Source: JBPCPM01 sp050999155 (lineage in GTDB: Bacteria > Actinomycetota > Thermoleophilia > Solirubrobacterales > 70-9). Taken from it: a DNA stretch of 55,903 nucleotides. The notes beneath the pieces are model-generated. The model saw only the letters and a program-made list of their open reading frames with translations, did not search any database and was not told the DNA's origin. Each line of letters begins with the position of its first letter. Position 1 is the first letter of the stretch. The position numbers were made by a program, and so were the translations under genes. Positions 15,122 through 26,342 of this stretch are shown here, one piece after another. Where the stretch lies: positions 1 through 55,903 of the forward strand of contig JBPCPM010000052.1 of NCBI GenBank assembly GCA_050999155.1, read 5' to 3'.

Positions 15122-15127
15122 ACGCTA
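15122..15127 (-). promoter_or_regulatory. -10 box for the DUF4333 lipoprotein gene (leaderless type)
   Basis: TAGCGT, six bases, then ATG at 15115. Identical hexamer and spacing to the box of the neighbouring acyltransferase gene. Confidence 0.45.
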
Positions 15128-15174
15128 GCACCGCGTCCTCGAGTCGCCCGGTGCTGGGATACCGTCTCGTCTGA

Positions 15175-15867
15175 TCAGGGGCCGGTGGGCCCCGACGCCG
15201 GGCCCTGGGGTCCGGTGAGGCCCGGGGGGCCCGGGCCGTCGCCGGGCTCCGCGCGTTGGACGTCGACGGCCTGCTCGTCGCCTTTGAAGTCGATCTCGCG
15301 GATCACCTTGGCCGGAGCGCCCGCCGCGATCGTCCTGGGTGGCAGGTCGTTGGTGACGACCGAGTTCGCCCCGACCACGCACCGGTCCCCCACGGTCACG
15401 CCGCTGGTGATGACGCAGTTGACCCCGAACCAGCAGTTGGAGCCGATCGACACGGGGCCCTTGCACGTGAACCCCTGCCACGTGATCGGGGTTTCGGGAT
15501 CGTCGAATCGGTGGGCGGCGTCCCCGACGAAGCACCCGTTCGCGAACATCGTGTGGTCGCCGACGCGGATCTCGTTCTGGGCCGCGAGCATCGTGTTGCG
15601 GTTCAGAAAGCACCCGTCGCCGATGTGGATCTCGGCGGTCGGGCTCAAGGTCAGCCAGCACCCGGGTTCGAGCAGCGTGTGCTGACCGATCGTCAGCCTG
15701 CCCTCGTCCAGCGCCTCGAGGACCTCGCCTTCGATCGGCCATCGTACGAAAGCCTCCGAGCGCATCATGTGCAGGGAGATCCGCAGGCGGCGGACGACCT
15801 TGCGGTTGCGCTCGTACCACTGGCGTTTCTGCCACCACAACCGGGTCTGGCTGGCGCTCGGGAGCAC
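15175..15867 (-). CDS. Left-handed beta-helix (hexapeptide) acyltransferase with collagen-like tail
   Basis: 230 residues from GTG at 15867; a TAGCGT box exactly six bases upstream supports this start. Residues 1-45 are basic and aromatic (RLWWQKRQWYERNRK). Residues 60-190 are hexapeptide repeats forming a left-handed beta-helix, ending in VVGANSVVTNDLPPRTIAAGAPAKVI, typical of maltose/galactoside O-acetyltransferase-type enzymes; CFVGDAAHRFDD supplies the likely catalytic histidine. The last ~22 residues are Gly-x-Pro rich (GPPGLTGPQGPASGPTGP), like collagen triplets. The acceptor substrate is unknown; no glycan cluster surrounds it. Confidence 0.82.
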   Translation of the reverse strand: MLPSASQTRLWWQKRQWYERNRKVVRRLRISLHMMRSEAFVRWPIEGEVLEALDEGRLTIGQHTLLEPGCWLTLSPTAEIHIGDGCFLNRNTMLAAQNEIRVGDHTMFANGCFVGDAAHRFDDPETPITWQGFTCKGPVSIGSNCWFGVNCVITSGVTVGDRCVVGANSVVTNDLPPRTIAAGAPAKVIREIDFKGDEQAVDVQRAEPGDGPGPPGLTGPQGPASGPTGP

Positions 15868-15873
15868 GTGGGC

Positions 15874-15879
15874 ACGCTA
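15874..15879 (-). promoter_or_regulatory. -10 box for the acyltransferase gene (leaderless type)
   Basis: TAGCGT followed by six bases and the GTG at 15867. Places the transcription start on the GTG and so argues for that codon. Confidence 0.45.
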
Positions 15880-16031
15880 TCGGGTCACCGGCAGGGCTCG
15901 CGCGAACTCCCCGAAGCGCTGCCCCAACAGCCGTCCACTTCTCCGGGGGGTGGCGGCGTTCCGCCGCCCCGCTGCCGATGGCTAGGAGACGGCCGAACGC
16001 CGCCCGAACCGCGACAAGGACCTCTTTGACG

Positions 16032-17528
16032 ATGCCTCCAGCTCTCCTCGACAGCACCTGCCTGGCAGCACTCCCGCTGCGCACCCGGCTCACCGGCGCC
16101 GTCGGCGTCCTTGCGCTCGGTGTCGCCACCCTCGGCGCGGCCGACGCCCAGGCCTTCCAGCAGCCCCGGGAGGTCCAGCTCTACAGCCACGACTACCGCA
16201 ACGCTTCGGTCCCCGGCAATGGCCCCTCGCGCGGCGCCGTGATGTCCCAGGACCGCCGCCTGAACCGCGTGATCGCCTTCGAGTCCGACGCCTCGAACCT
16301 CGTCTCCGGCGATACCAACGGCTCAACGGACGTCTTTTTCACCACGCGCTCGGGCAGCTACGGCTCGCGCGGTAGCCGCTACCAGCCCGGCAGCGTCCAG
16401 CTGGCCTCGCGAGGCCGCGGGGGCCAGCCGGCCAACGGCCGGTCGTGGGGCGCTGCCGTCGGCGGCGTAGGCGCCCGCGCTCCCAAGTGCGTGGCCTTCG
16501 TCTCGGAGGCCTCGAACCTCGTGCGCGGCGACACCAACAAGCGTGCCGACGCCTTCGTCTACTGGATCTCGAGCCGCAAGATCCAGCGTGTGAGCACCGA
16601 CTCTCGCAACCGCCAGGCCCGGGGCTCGAGTACCAGCATCACGGTCGACGGCGACTGCACCAAGGTCGCCTTCACCTCCGACGCGGACAACCTCGCCCTG
16701 ACACGCGGCGGCAGGTCGGAGTGGCGCCAGGCACGGTCCCGCACCCCCAAGCGGGGCACGACGCAGGTCTACATGAAGTTCATCCGCCCCACGGCGAAGA
16801 CCGAGCGGGAGTTCAAGAACCTGACGATGGTGATCTCCCGTCGCGGATCGCATCCGGGCAACCGCAACAGCAGCCAGCCGCACATGGTCGCCATGTGGGG
16901 TCGGACCGTCGTCTACTCGTCGGACGCGTCCAACCTCGTCAGGTCCGACAGCAACGGCTCCTCGGACGTCTTCGCTTTCGAGTGGGCGCCGAAGTGGTCC
17001 CGCGGCCAGCGCAACCTCCTGCACAAGACGAAGGCCGTCTCGGGAACGTCCAGCTCCCGGACCGCCAACGGCGCCTCGCAGAACCCCGAGATCGCGCCGT
17101 TCGCCGGCTCGGTCGTCTACGAGACGACCGCCTCCGACCTCGTCGGCAACGGCAGCGAGCCCAAGGCTGTGCGCACCGACCTGCGGACCTACCGCGACTA
17201 CCACGTGGGTGCCCGCCGTACAGGTGGCACGCGCGCTCCGTCGGTCACCGGTCAGTCCAAGTGGGTGTTCTACGAAGCCAAGGGCGCAGGTGGCCTGCCG
17301 GAGACGTGGCTGTGGTTCGAGAACCGCCAGGATCGCTCACAGCAGATCGGCGTCCCGGCGGCCAACCCCACCACCTCCACGCACGGCAACTACCTGACGG
17401 TCGAGAGCCCGGTCCGGCCGCAGTACGTCAAGAACGGCTCGAGGACCAACGGGCTGGCCAGCGGGCTGACCGGCACGAGCCTTTCCCAGCCCGGCCAGCT
17501 CTGGCTGATCTGGACCGACGAGCAGTAG
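16032..17528 (+). CDS. Secreted propeller-like protein, paralogue 1
   Basis: 498 residues from ATG at 16032 (AAGGACC upstream). Signal peptide with hydrophobic core (GAVGVLALGVATLGA) and AQA before the likely cleavage site. The mature protein repeats blades with VIAFESDASNLVSGDTN-DVFF, VAFVSEASNLVRGDTN-DAFV, VAFTSDADNLAL and VVYSSDASNLVRSDSN-DVF, similar to TolB/PD40 beta-propeller repeats. The C-terminal part has PTTSTHGNYLTVESP. It is homologous along its whole length to the protein at 18324-19775, which faces it. Role unknown; probably extracytoplasmic binding or structural. Confidence 0.85.
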   Translation: MPPALLDSTCLAALPLRTRLTGAVGVLALGVATLGAADAQAFQQPREVQLYSHDYRNASVPGNGPSRGAVMSQDRRLNRVIAFESDASNLVSGDTNGSTDVFFTTRSGSYGSRGSRYQPGSVQLASRGRGGQPANGRSWGAAVGGVGARAPKCVAFVSEASNLVRGDTNKRADAFVYWISSRKIQRVSTDSRNRQARGSSTSITVDGDCTKVAFTSDADNLALTRGGRSEWRQARSRTPKRGTTQVYMKFIRPTAKTEREFKNLTMVISRRGSHPGNRNSSQPHMVAMWGRTVVYSSDASNLVRSDSNGSSDVFAFEWAPKWSRGQRNLLHKTKAVSGTSSSRTANGASQNPEIAPFAGSVVYETTASDLVGNGSEPKAVRTDLRTYRDYHVGARRTGGTRAPSVTGQSKWVFYEAKGAGGLPETWLWFENRQDRSQQIGVPAANPTTSTHGNYLTVESPVRPQYVKNGSRTNGLASGLTGTSLSQPGQLWLIWTDEQ

Positions 17529-17543
17529 GGGCGGCCGGGACCG

Positions 17544-17939
17544 TCACGGGGCTACGGCCCGTAGCCCGTGGGTCCGGGCCGCGTCCGCGAGCCTCCGGTC
17601 GTAGGTGACGAGCTCGTCGAGCTCGTCGGCCAGCTCGAGCGCGGTGGCCAGATGGATGGCGTCGAGGGAGCGGACGTCCGCCGGCTCGAGCCGGGCAGCG
17701 GCGGCCACAACGTCGCTGTCGATCTCCCGGAGATCAACAGCAGCCAAGACCGCCTCGGTCCGGGCCGGCGCCGCCGGCCCGAGGGCTGAACGCCCAACGG
17801 CCCGGCTCACTTCGATGACGCTGAGGGCCGAGGTGACCGCTTCGCCTGCGGGATCGGCCAGATGCTCACGCAGCTGGTCGCTCTCCGGCTCGGCGACGAC
17901 AAGCTTCACCAGCGCCGAACTGTCGACGTATCGGATCAC
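17544..17939 (-). CDS. PIN-domain toxin (VapC-like)
   Basis: 131 residues. PIN nuclease features: first acidic residue in YVDSSALVKL (Asp6), Glu in SVIEVSRA, LDAIHLATA (second conserved Asp) and VTYDRRLADAA (last acidic site). VapC toxins are Mg-dependent RNases that cut tRNA or rRNA. Located six bases after the Phd-like antitoxin gene, the normal antitoxin-first order. It lies in the gap between the two convergent propeller paralogues. Confidence 0.9.
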   Translation of the reverse strand: MIRYVDSSALVKLVVAEPESDQLREHLADPAGEAVTSALSVIEVSRAVGRSALGPAAPARTEAVLAAVDLREIDSDVVAAAARLEPADVRSLDAIHLATALELADELDELVTYDRRLADAARTHGLRAVAP

Positions 17940-17945
17940 GACCGG

Positions 17946-18233
17946 TCAGGAGCGATCGTCGCGGTCCTCGGCCAGCACGTCGGAGAGAGCCCGTTCCAGC
18001 TTCAGGGTGGGGTCAGGCGGAGCGAGCTCATCGATGCGGGTGCGCGCCCGGCGCAACTTGCCGGAGGCCAGTAGCCGCTCACGCGGTCCCACGTCCGTGG
18101 GCAACGGACCAAGAACGGCAACCGGCCGGCCGTGCTCGGTGACCTCCAGCGCCTCCCCATCCTTCACGCGTCGGAGGTGGACGCTGAGGTTCTGGCGCAG
18201 CTCGCGTATCCCGACCTGATCCACGTAGCACAT
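17946..18233 (-). CDS. Phd/YefM-type antitoxin
   Basis: 95 residues. N-terminal VGIRELRQNLSVHLRRV and EVTEHGRPVAVLGPL are the DNA-binding Phd/YefM fold; the C-terminal ~45 residues are charged and should wrap the toxin. Start ATG at 18233 is supported by a TAATGT box six bases upstream (leaderless type). A 10-bp tandem repeat spans the start codon and -10 box, a possible autoregulatory operator. Pairing Phd/YefM antitoxins with PIN toxins is common. Confidence 0.88.
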   Translation of the reverse strand: MCYVDQVGIRELRQNLSVHLRRVKDGEALEVTEHGRPVAVLGPLPTDVGPRERLLASGKLRRARTRIDELAPPDPTLKLERALSDVLAEDRDDRS

Positions 18234-18243
18234 GGTAGCACAT
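18225..18243 (+). repeat. Tandem 10-bp repeat over the antitoxin start, possible operator
   Basis: GTAGCACAT occurs at 18225-18233 and again at 18235-18243, a ten-base (one helical turn) period. The first copy is the first three antitoxin codons and the second overlaps the putative -10 box. Same-face direct repeats could bind the antitoxin. Confidence 0.5.
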
Positions 18244-18245
18244 TA
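18240..18245 (-). promoter_or_regulatory. -10 box for the antitoxin-toxin operon (leaderless type)
   Basis: TAATGT, six bases, then ATG at 18233. Overlaps the second copy of the tandem repeat, so repressor binding there would block initiation. Confidence 0.45.
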
Positions 18246-18323
18246 GCCGGCGGCAACCTCGACGCGGCCGGCCGCCACGACGTCAAGGTTGACCTGGGGC
18301 CGCTGTGTCCGTGGCGCCGGCGG

Positions 18324-19775
18324 CTATTTAGGACCCATGTAGATCAAGAAGATCTGCCTTGGCGCCTCGAGCTCCGCGGGCGTGATGCCTTGCCCGGCCC
18401 GCAGCCGGGTGTAGGGGTCACGCGGACTCTCGACGAGGACGTAGTTGCCGTGGGTGGAAGTGGTCGGACTCGCTGCCGGGACCCCGATCTGTCGGGGACG
18501 TTGCGGGCGATTCTCGTACCACAGCCAGGTTTCTGGGACGCCAGCCTCCGAGACTGCCTCAAAGAACACCCACGAGGCAGAGCCGGTGATCGTCGGCGAC
18601 CCGGTCGGACCGCTTGGCCATTTGCCCACGTGCTTGTGGCGGGGCTTGCTGCGCATTTCGGTACGAAGCGCCTTCTGCTGCGAACCGCCCCCAGCCAGGT
18701 TTGACGCTGTCGACTGATAGGTCACCGTCTCGGCAAACGGAGCGATCTGGGGGGCAGTGGACGCACCGTTGCCGATGGTGCCTCCCGAGATCCTCGAGAC
18801 GGCCTTGACGGACCACGACAACGTGGGGGTACCGCCAACCCACCTCGGCTTCCAACGGAACAAGAAGACGTCGGGAGCCTTGTTCTTGTCGCCTCTGACG
18901 AGGTTGCTCGAGGTTGTCGCGAACGCGACGCTCCGGCCACCTGTCATCGCCGACACGCTGACACCCACGCTACGCCCGTTGCCCGGACGCGTTCCCTTCC
19001 GGGAGATGACCATGGTCAGACCTCGAAACGCACGTTCGGAACCCATCGCCGGCTTGATGAAGTGCAGGTAGGTCTGCCGTGTCCGGCGGCGCGGAGTGCG
19101 GGACGTTGCTTTCGACCAAGCGCGCTTGCCACCATTGCTCAGCGCGAGATTGCGAGCGCTGGAAGTGAAGGCCACCTTGGTGCAGTCACCATCGACGCTG
19201 ACATCGAAGGTGCTACCTCGCGCCTGTCGGCCGCGAGAATCCACCGAGACCCGCTGGATCCTCTTCGTGGCAAACCAATAGACGAAGGCATCAGCGGTGC
19301 CGTTGGTGTCGTTGCGAACGAGGTTCGACGCTTTCGACACGAAGGCCAGGCACTTTGGAGCGCGGTTTGCTACCCCACCAACCGACGCTCCCCAAGAGTC
19401 GCCGTTGGCCGGTTTCCCCCCTCGACCTCGCGACGCCAGGCGAACCGATCCGGGCCGCCAGGGTGTGCCGTTCGACCCGTAGCTACCGGCGCGTTTGATG
19501 AAAAACACGTCTCGGCGATGATTGGCGTCGCCCGGGACGAGGTTCGACGCCTCAGAGTCGAACGCGATGACCCGGTTCTTTCGGCGATCCTGGGAGATGC
19601 TCGCGTTCGCGGAGCTTCCATTGCCTGGTTCTCCGGAGCGTCCCTCACTCAACAAGGTGGCGTTCGCGGCCATCGACTGTGCGGCCCCCTGGGCGGATCC
19701 GAGCAGAAACACCACCGCAAGGGCCGCCGCGAACCGTGACCACGACCACTCTTCGATGCTGAGCCCTACTCGCAT
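18324..19775 (-). CDS. Secreted propeller-like protein, paralogue 2
   Basis: 483 residues from ATG at 19775, preceded by AAGGTGAG at a good distance. Signal peptide core FAAALAVVFLLGSAQGAAQ. Repeats match paralogue 1: VIAFDSEASNLVPGDAN-DVFF, LAFVSKASNLVRNDTN-DAFVYW, VAFTSSARNLAL, VAFATTSSNLVRGDKN-DVF and PTTSTHGNYVLVESP. Orientation is opposite to paralogue 1, so the two genes converge on the toxin-antitoxin pair. The beta-propeller assignment rests on the repeat pattern; the ligand is unknown. Confidence 0.85.
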   Translation of the reverse strand: MRVGLSIEEWSWSRFAAALAVVFLLGSAQGAAQSMAANATLLSEGRSGEPGNGSSANASISQDRRKNRVIAFDSEASNLVPGDANHRRDVFFIKRAGSYGSNGTPWRPGSVRLASRGRGGKPANGDSWGASVGGVANRAPKCLAFVSKASNLVRNDTNGTADAFVYWFATKRIQRVSVDSRGRQARGSTFDVSVDGDCTKVAFTSSARNLALSNGGKRAWSKATSRTPRRRTRQTYLHFIKPAMGSERAFRGLTMVISRKGTRPGNGRSVGVSVSAMTGGRSVAFATTSSNLVRGDKNKAPDVFLFRWKPRWVGGTPTLSWSVKAVSRISGGTIGNGASTAPQIAPFAETVTYQSTASNLAGGGSQQKALRTEMRSKPRHKHVGKWPSGPTGSPTITGSASWVFFEAVSEAGVPETWLWYENRPQRPRQIGVPAASPTTSTHGNYVLVESPRDPYTRLRAGQGITPAELEAPRQIFLIYMGPK

Positions 19776-19943
19776 GCCGCTCACCTTCGTTTGGCGCCTG
19801 AACCCCCGAGGGTCGGACCCCACCGACTCTCGGTGCCTTCCTATCACCCAAGCGCCGGTCGAAATCCGCCTCGACCGCCTGCGGGAGAACCGCCATGGAG
19901 CCTAGGGACGGTTGGCCCCGGCCTCCGTCGCTTCCGCCAGGAT

Positions 19944-22829
<2,886 letters not shown>

Positions 22830-22835
22830 CGCACA

Positions 22836-22841
22836 AGTGTA
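22836..22841 (-). promoter_or_regulatory. -10 box for uvrA (leaderless type)
   Basis: TACACT, six bases, ATG at 22829. Predicted start site is the A of the start codon. No LexA-type box was recognised nearby. Confidence 0.5.
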
Positions 22842-22888
22842 CGAGTGGCCGGAGCGGCCCGGCCGCCGAAATCAAAGGTCCTGCTCAG

Positions 22889-22908
22889 CGCCGGGAGCGG
22901 GCCCGGCG
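22889..22908 (-). terminator. GC-rich hairpin between the DivIVA gene and uvrA
   Basis: CGCCGGG (22889-22895) pairs perfectly with CCCGGCG (22902-22908) around a six-base loop, a few bases after the stop of the DivIVA-domain gene. No T-run follows, as is usual in GC-rich actinobacteria. Confidence 0.4.
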
Positions 22909-22912
22909 GCGG

Positions 22913-24037
22913 TCAGCCTCCGATGCGCGCGTAGACCTCGTCGAGCAGCGCGCTGCGGTCGCCGGGACCGAAGTTCTCCTGCAGGTAGGCGTCGGTCTCG
23001 TCGCGCGAGGCGCCGTTGAGCGCCATGTTCAGGGCAACCAGCCGGGCGGCCTCGATGTCGCCTTCGTCGGCCTCTTCGACCTCCGCGTCGGGGGCTTCGG
23101 CCGCCGACTCGACGGATCCGGCCAGCGGCATCTCGCCGGTCGGGGACTCCGGGGATCCGATCGCGTCCGGGGGATCGGTCGGGTCGGGCTCCGCGGGCTC
23201 GGACTCCGCGGGCTCGGGCTGGGGCTCCGGTTCGGGGTCGGGTTCCGGTTCGACCGAAGCGGCGGCCTGCGGCTCGGGTCCGGGCGCATCCTGCGATTCG
23301 AGCGCGGCCAACAGGTCGGCCGCCGAGCGTTCGGTCGCAATGTCCTTGCCCGAAGCAAGGTCCACGGCGGGCACGTCATCGTCGGAACCCGAGGTCTCGC
23401 CCGGAGCGGGGAGCGGCTCGGCCTCAGCGGCCAGGGGAGGAGTGGCGTCCGCAGACGTACGAGGCGGCGTATGCCGGTCCTCGTAGCCGGTCCAGGAGGC
23501 CCGCTGCTTCTCGCTGCCGGCCGTCGTCACCCGGACGGCGCCGACCGCGGCCGAGACGGCGCCGAGATCGGTGAGTGCGCGGTCGAGGCCGCTGCGGACC
23601 TCGTCCTCCAACCCATCCAGTGTGCCTCCCAGGTGCTCCACCTTTCCTCGGAGGTCCTCGATGGTGGACTGGACGCTCTGGAGGTGCTCGCGCCCGTCCT
23701 GCTCGGCGCGCTCGACGATGTCCTTGGCCTTGCGGCGCGCCCCGTCTTCGATCTCGCGGGCCGCCTCGCGGGACTGCGCCTCGATCTCCGAGGCGCTCTC
23801 CTCGACAGCCTGGATGATGGATACGACCTTGTTGCGAGCGGACTCGGGCTCGGGCGCCGCGGGGGCGCCTCCGCTGGCACGGGCGTCGGCCAGCGCCCGC
23901 TCCGCGCGCTCGGCCCGCTGGCGCAGGCTGTGCACCTCGGATGCGATCTGCCGGAGATGCGCGTCGACGGCGTCCTTGTCGTAGCCACGGCGCGACTGGG
24001 GGAACGAGCGGACGATGTCTTCGGTCTCAAGGCCCAT
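22913..24037 (-). CDS. DivIVA-domain coiled-coil protein
   Basis: 374 residues from ATG at 24037 with AGAGGAA upstream. N-terminal DivIVA-like segment VRSFPQSRRGYDKDAVDAHLRQIASEV (shown by RGYDKDAVDAHL), then a coiled coil to about residue 165, a long acidic/proline-rich linker (PEPDPEPEPQPEP) to about 320, and a short conserved-looking C-terminal helix pair (AARLVALNMALNGASRDE). DivIVA proteins mark curved membrane and organise polar growth or septation. The C-terminal block after the linker suggests a second interaction site. Confidence 0.85.
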   Translation of the reverse strand: MGLETEDIVRSFPQSRRGYDKDAVDAHLRQIASEVHSLRQRAERAERALADARASGGAPAAPEPESARNKVVSIIQAVEESASEIEAQSREAAREIEDGARRKAKDIVERAEQDGREHLQSVQSTIEDLRGKVEHLGGTLDGLEDEVRSGLDRALTDLGAVSAAVGAVRVTTAGSEKQRASWTGYEDRHTPPRTSADATPPLAAEAEPLPAPGETSGSDDDVPAVDLASGKDIATERSAADLLAALESQDAPGPEPQAAASVEPEPDPEPEPQPEPAESEPAEPDPTDPPDAIGSPESPTGEMPLAGSVESAAEAPDAEVEEADEGDIEAARLVALNMALNGASRDETDAYLQENFGPGDRSALLDEVYARIGG

Positions 24038-24167
24038 CAATTTCCTCTTTCGGCAGCTCGGGCGGTGTTGCCCGTCCTTTGCACGGACGCAGACGCACAT
24101 CCGGCGTCACCTGCCCCGTTTCGCTAGGGGCACCCATCCTCCTTCCCGCGGGCGCCAACCCGCCGGA

Positions 24168-26174
24168 TCAGCGCGCCCCGGCAGACGCATCATCCACAGC
24201 CCGCTGAACGTCCTTGAGCTCATCGCGCAACCGCGCAGCCTCCTCGAACCGCAACCCCTCGGCCGCCCCCAACATCTGCTCCTCGAGCTCGACAGCAAGC
24301 CGCTCGAGCTCCTCGGGCCCCTGGGTGTCGGTGTCGATGGTCGAGCGGCGGCGCTTGCGCGGGCCGGACTTCGAATCCATCGCGAGGAAGTCGGCCATGT
24401 CGGCGATACCCTTGGAGACGGTCTCGGGCGTGATCCCGTGCTCGCGGTTGTAGGCGAGCTGGATCTCCCGGCGGCGGTCGGTCTCGGAGATGGCCGCGTC
24501 CATTGCCTTCGTGCGCTTGTCGGCGTACATGAGCACGGTGCCGCCGATGTTGCGCGCGGCCCGGCCGATCGTCTGGATCAGACTGGTCTCGCCGCGCAGG
24601 AACCCCTCCTTGTCGGCGTCGGGGAGGGCCACCAGCGTCACCTCGGGCAGGTCGAGGCCCTCGCGCAGCAGGTTGACCCCAACGAGCACCTCGAACTCGC
24701 CGAGGCGCAGGTCGCGGATGATCTCGATCCGCTCCAGCGTGTCGACCTCGGAGTGCAGGTAGCGGACCTTGACGCCGTACTCGAGCAGGTAGTCGGTGAG
24801 GTCCTCGGACATCTTCTTGGTCAGGGTGGTGACCAGAACCCGTTCGCCGAGCTCCGTGCGGCGCCGGATCTCGTTCATCAGGTCATCGATCTGGTTCTTG
24901 GTCTGGCGAACCTCGATCGCGGGATCGACGATCCCCGTTGGCCGGACGATCTGCTCGACGATGCCGCCGGTGGTGTCGCGTTCGTAGGCCCCGGGCGTGG
25001 CCGAGACGTAGACGACCTGGTTGACGAGCTCGCTGAACTCCTCGAACGTCAGCGGCCGGTTGTCCATGGCCGACGGGAGCCGGAAGCCGAAGTCCACGAG
25101 GGTCTGCTTGCGCGAGCGGTCCCCCGCGTACATGCCGCCGATCTGTGGCACCGTCTGGTGGGACTCGTCGATGAAGCAGACGAAGTCCTTGGGGAAGTAG
25201 TCGAGCAGGACGTGGGGACGGGTGCCGGGCACCCGGTCGTCGAGGATCCGCGAGTAGTTCTCGATGCCCGAGCAGAAGCCGATCTCCTTGAGCATCTCCA
25301 TGTCGTAGAGGGTGCGCTGGCGCAGGCGGTGGGCCTCCAGCTGCTTGCCGGAGTCCTCGAGCTCACGGGTGCGCTGCTCGAGCTCGTCGCGGATCTGCTT
25401 GACCGAGCGCTCGAGCGTCTCCTCCTTGGTCACGTAGTGGGTGGCCGGCCACACCGCGACCTCGGTGATCTCGTCGAGCACCTCGCCGGTCAGCGGGTCG
25501 AAGTGAGTGATCTCCTCGACCTCGTCGCCGAACAGGGCGATCCGGTAGGCCGACTCCGCGTAGGCGGGGAAGACCTCGAGGTTCTCGCCACGCACGCGGA
25601 AGGTGCCGCGGCCGAGGACCGCGTCGTTGCGGTGGTACTGCATGGCGACGAGCTTGCGCAGCGTCTCGTCGCGGTCGACCGTGCCGCCTACCTGGAACAG
25701 CTCCATCTGCTCGTTGTAGAGGTCGGGCGAGCCGATGCCGAAGATGCACGACACCGAGGCGACGATCAGGATGTCGCGCCGGGCGAACAGCCCCGCCGTG
25801 GCGGCGTGGCGCAGGCGGTCGATCTCGTCGTTGATCGACGAGTCCTTCTCGATGTAGAGGTCCTGGTGCGGGACGTAGGCCTCGGGCTGGTAGTAGTCGT
25901 AGTAGCTGACGAAGTACTCGACCGCGTTGTCGGGGAAGAACTCCCGGAACTCGTTGCACAGCTGCGCGGCAAGCGTCTTGTTGTGCGCGATGACCAGCGT
26001 CGGCCGCTGCAGCTTTTCGATGACCCCGGCCATGGTGAAGGTCTTGCCCGTGCCGGTCGCCCCGAGCAGCGTCTGGGACCCCTTGCCGGCCTCGATCCCG
26101 GCCGTCAGCTCCTCGATCGCCTTCGGCTGGTCCGCGGCCGGCGAGTAGGCGGAGTTCAGGCGAAACGGCGGCAC
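24168..26174 (-). CDS. uvrB: Excinuclease ABC subunit UvrB
   Basis: 668 residues from GTG at 26174, giving the usual N-terminus PPFRLNSAYSPAADQP. Walker A GATGTGKT, beta-hairpin YYDYYQPEAYVP, helicase motifs DESHQTVPQI, VSATPG, LREGLDLPEV and QTIGRAARN, and the C-terminal UVR domain (LRFEEAARLRDEL) that binds UvrC. A TACGCT box six bases before the GTG fits leaderless transcription and confirms this start over the much longer open frame upstream. Partner of uvrA. Confidence 0.97.
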   Translation of the reverse strand: MPPFRLNSAYSPAADQPKAIEELTAGIEAGKGSQTLLGATGTGKTFTMAGVIEKLQRPTLVIAHNKTLAAQLCNEFREFFPDNAVEYFVSYYDYYQPEAYVPHQDLYIEKDSSINDEIDRLRHAATAGLFARRDILIVASVSCIFGIGSPDLYNEQMELFQVGGTVDRDETLRKLVAMQYHRNDAVLGRGTFRVRGENLEVFPAYAESAYRIALFGDEVEEITHFDPLTGEVLDEITEVAVWPATHYVTKEETLERSVKQIRDELEQRTRELEDSGKQLEAHRLRQRTLYDMEMLKEIGFCSGIENYSRILDDRVPGTRPHVLLDYFPKDFVCFIDESHQTVPQIGGMYAGDRSRKQTLVDFGFRLPSAMDNRPLTFEEFSELVNQVVYVSATPGAYERDTTGGIVEQIVRPTGIVDPAIEVRQTKNQIDDLMNEIRRRTELGERVLVTTLTKKMSEDLTDYLLEYGVKVRYLHSEVDTLERIEIIRDLRLGEFEVLVGVNLLREGLDLPEVTLVALPDADKEGFLRGETSLIQTIGRAARNIGGTVLMYADKRTKAMDAAISETDRRREIQLAYNREHGITPETVSKGIADMADFLAMDSKSGPRKRRRSTIDTDTQGPEELERLAVELEEQMLGAAEGLRFEEAARLRDELKDVQRAVDDASAGAR

Positions 26175-26180
26175 CCACGC

Positions 26181-26186
26181 AGCGTA
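26181..26186 (-). promoter_or_regulatory. -10 box for uvrB (leaderless type)
   Basis: TACGCT, six bases, GTG at 26174. Transcription would begin on the GTG. Confidence 0.5.
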
Positions 26187-26305
26187 CTCGGCCCCACCGC
26201 AGCGCCCGGCGATCCCGCACCCCGGGCCGAACTCAACGAAGACCTCGCCATGGGGGGTGGTTCGTTGGGTTCGTCGCTGAGGCGTCGGTGCGACCTTACT
26301 GTCGG

Positions 26306-26311
26306 TAGTAT
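26306..26311 (+). promoter_or_regulatory. Possible -10 box for the acyl-CoA dehydrogenase pair
   Basis: TAGTAT about 31 bases upstream of the ATG at 26343, implying a leader of roughly 25 nt. No convincing -35 element. Confidence 0.35.
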
Positions 26312-26342
26312 TCGGGGCCGGAGATCGTCTCCGCCTCTCCTC

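Noticed and set aside
24015..26342. Upstream 775-codon extension of the acyl-CoA dehydrogenase frame
   Set aside because: It lies opposite uvrB and the DivIVA gene start and has antisense-like composition; the dehydrogenase begins at ATG 26343.
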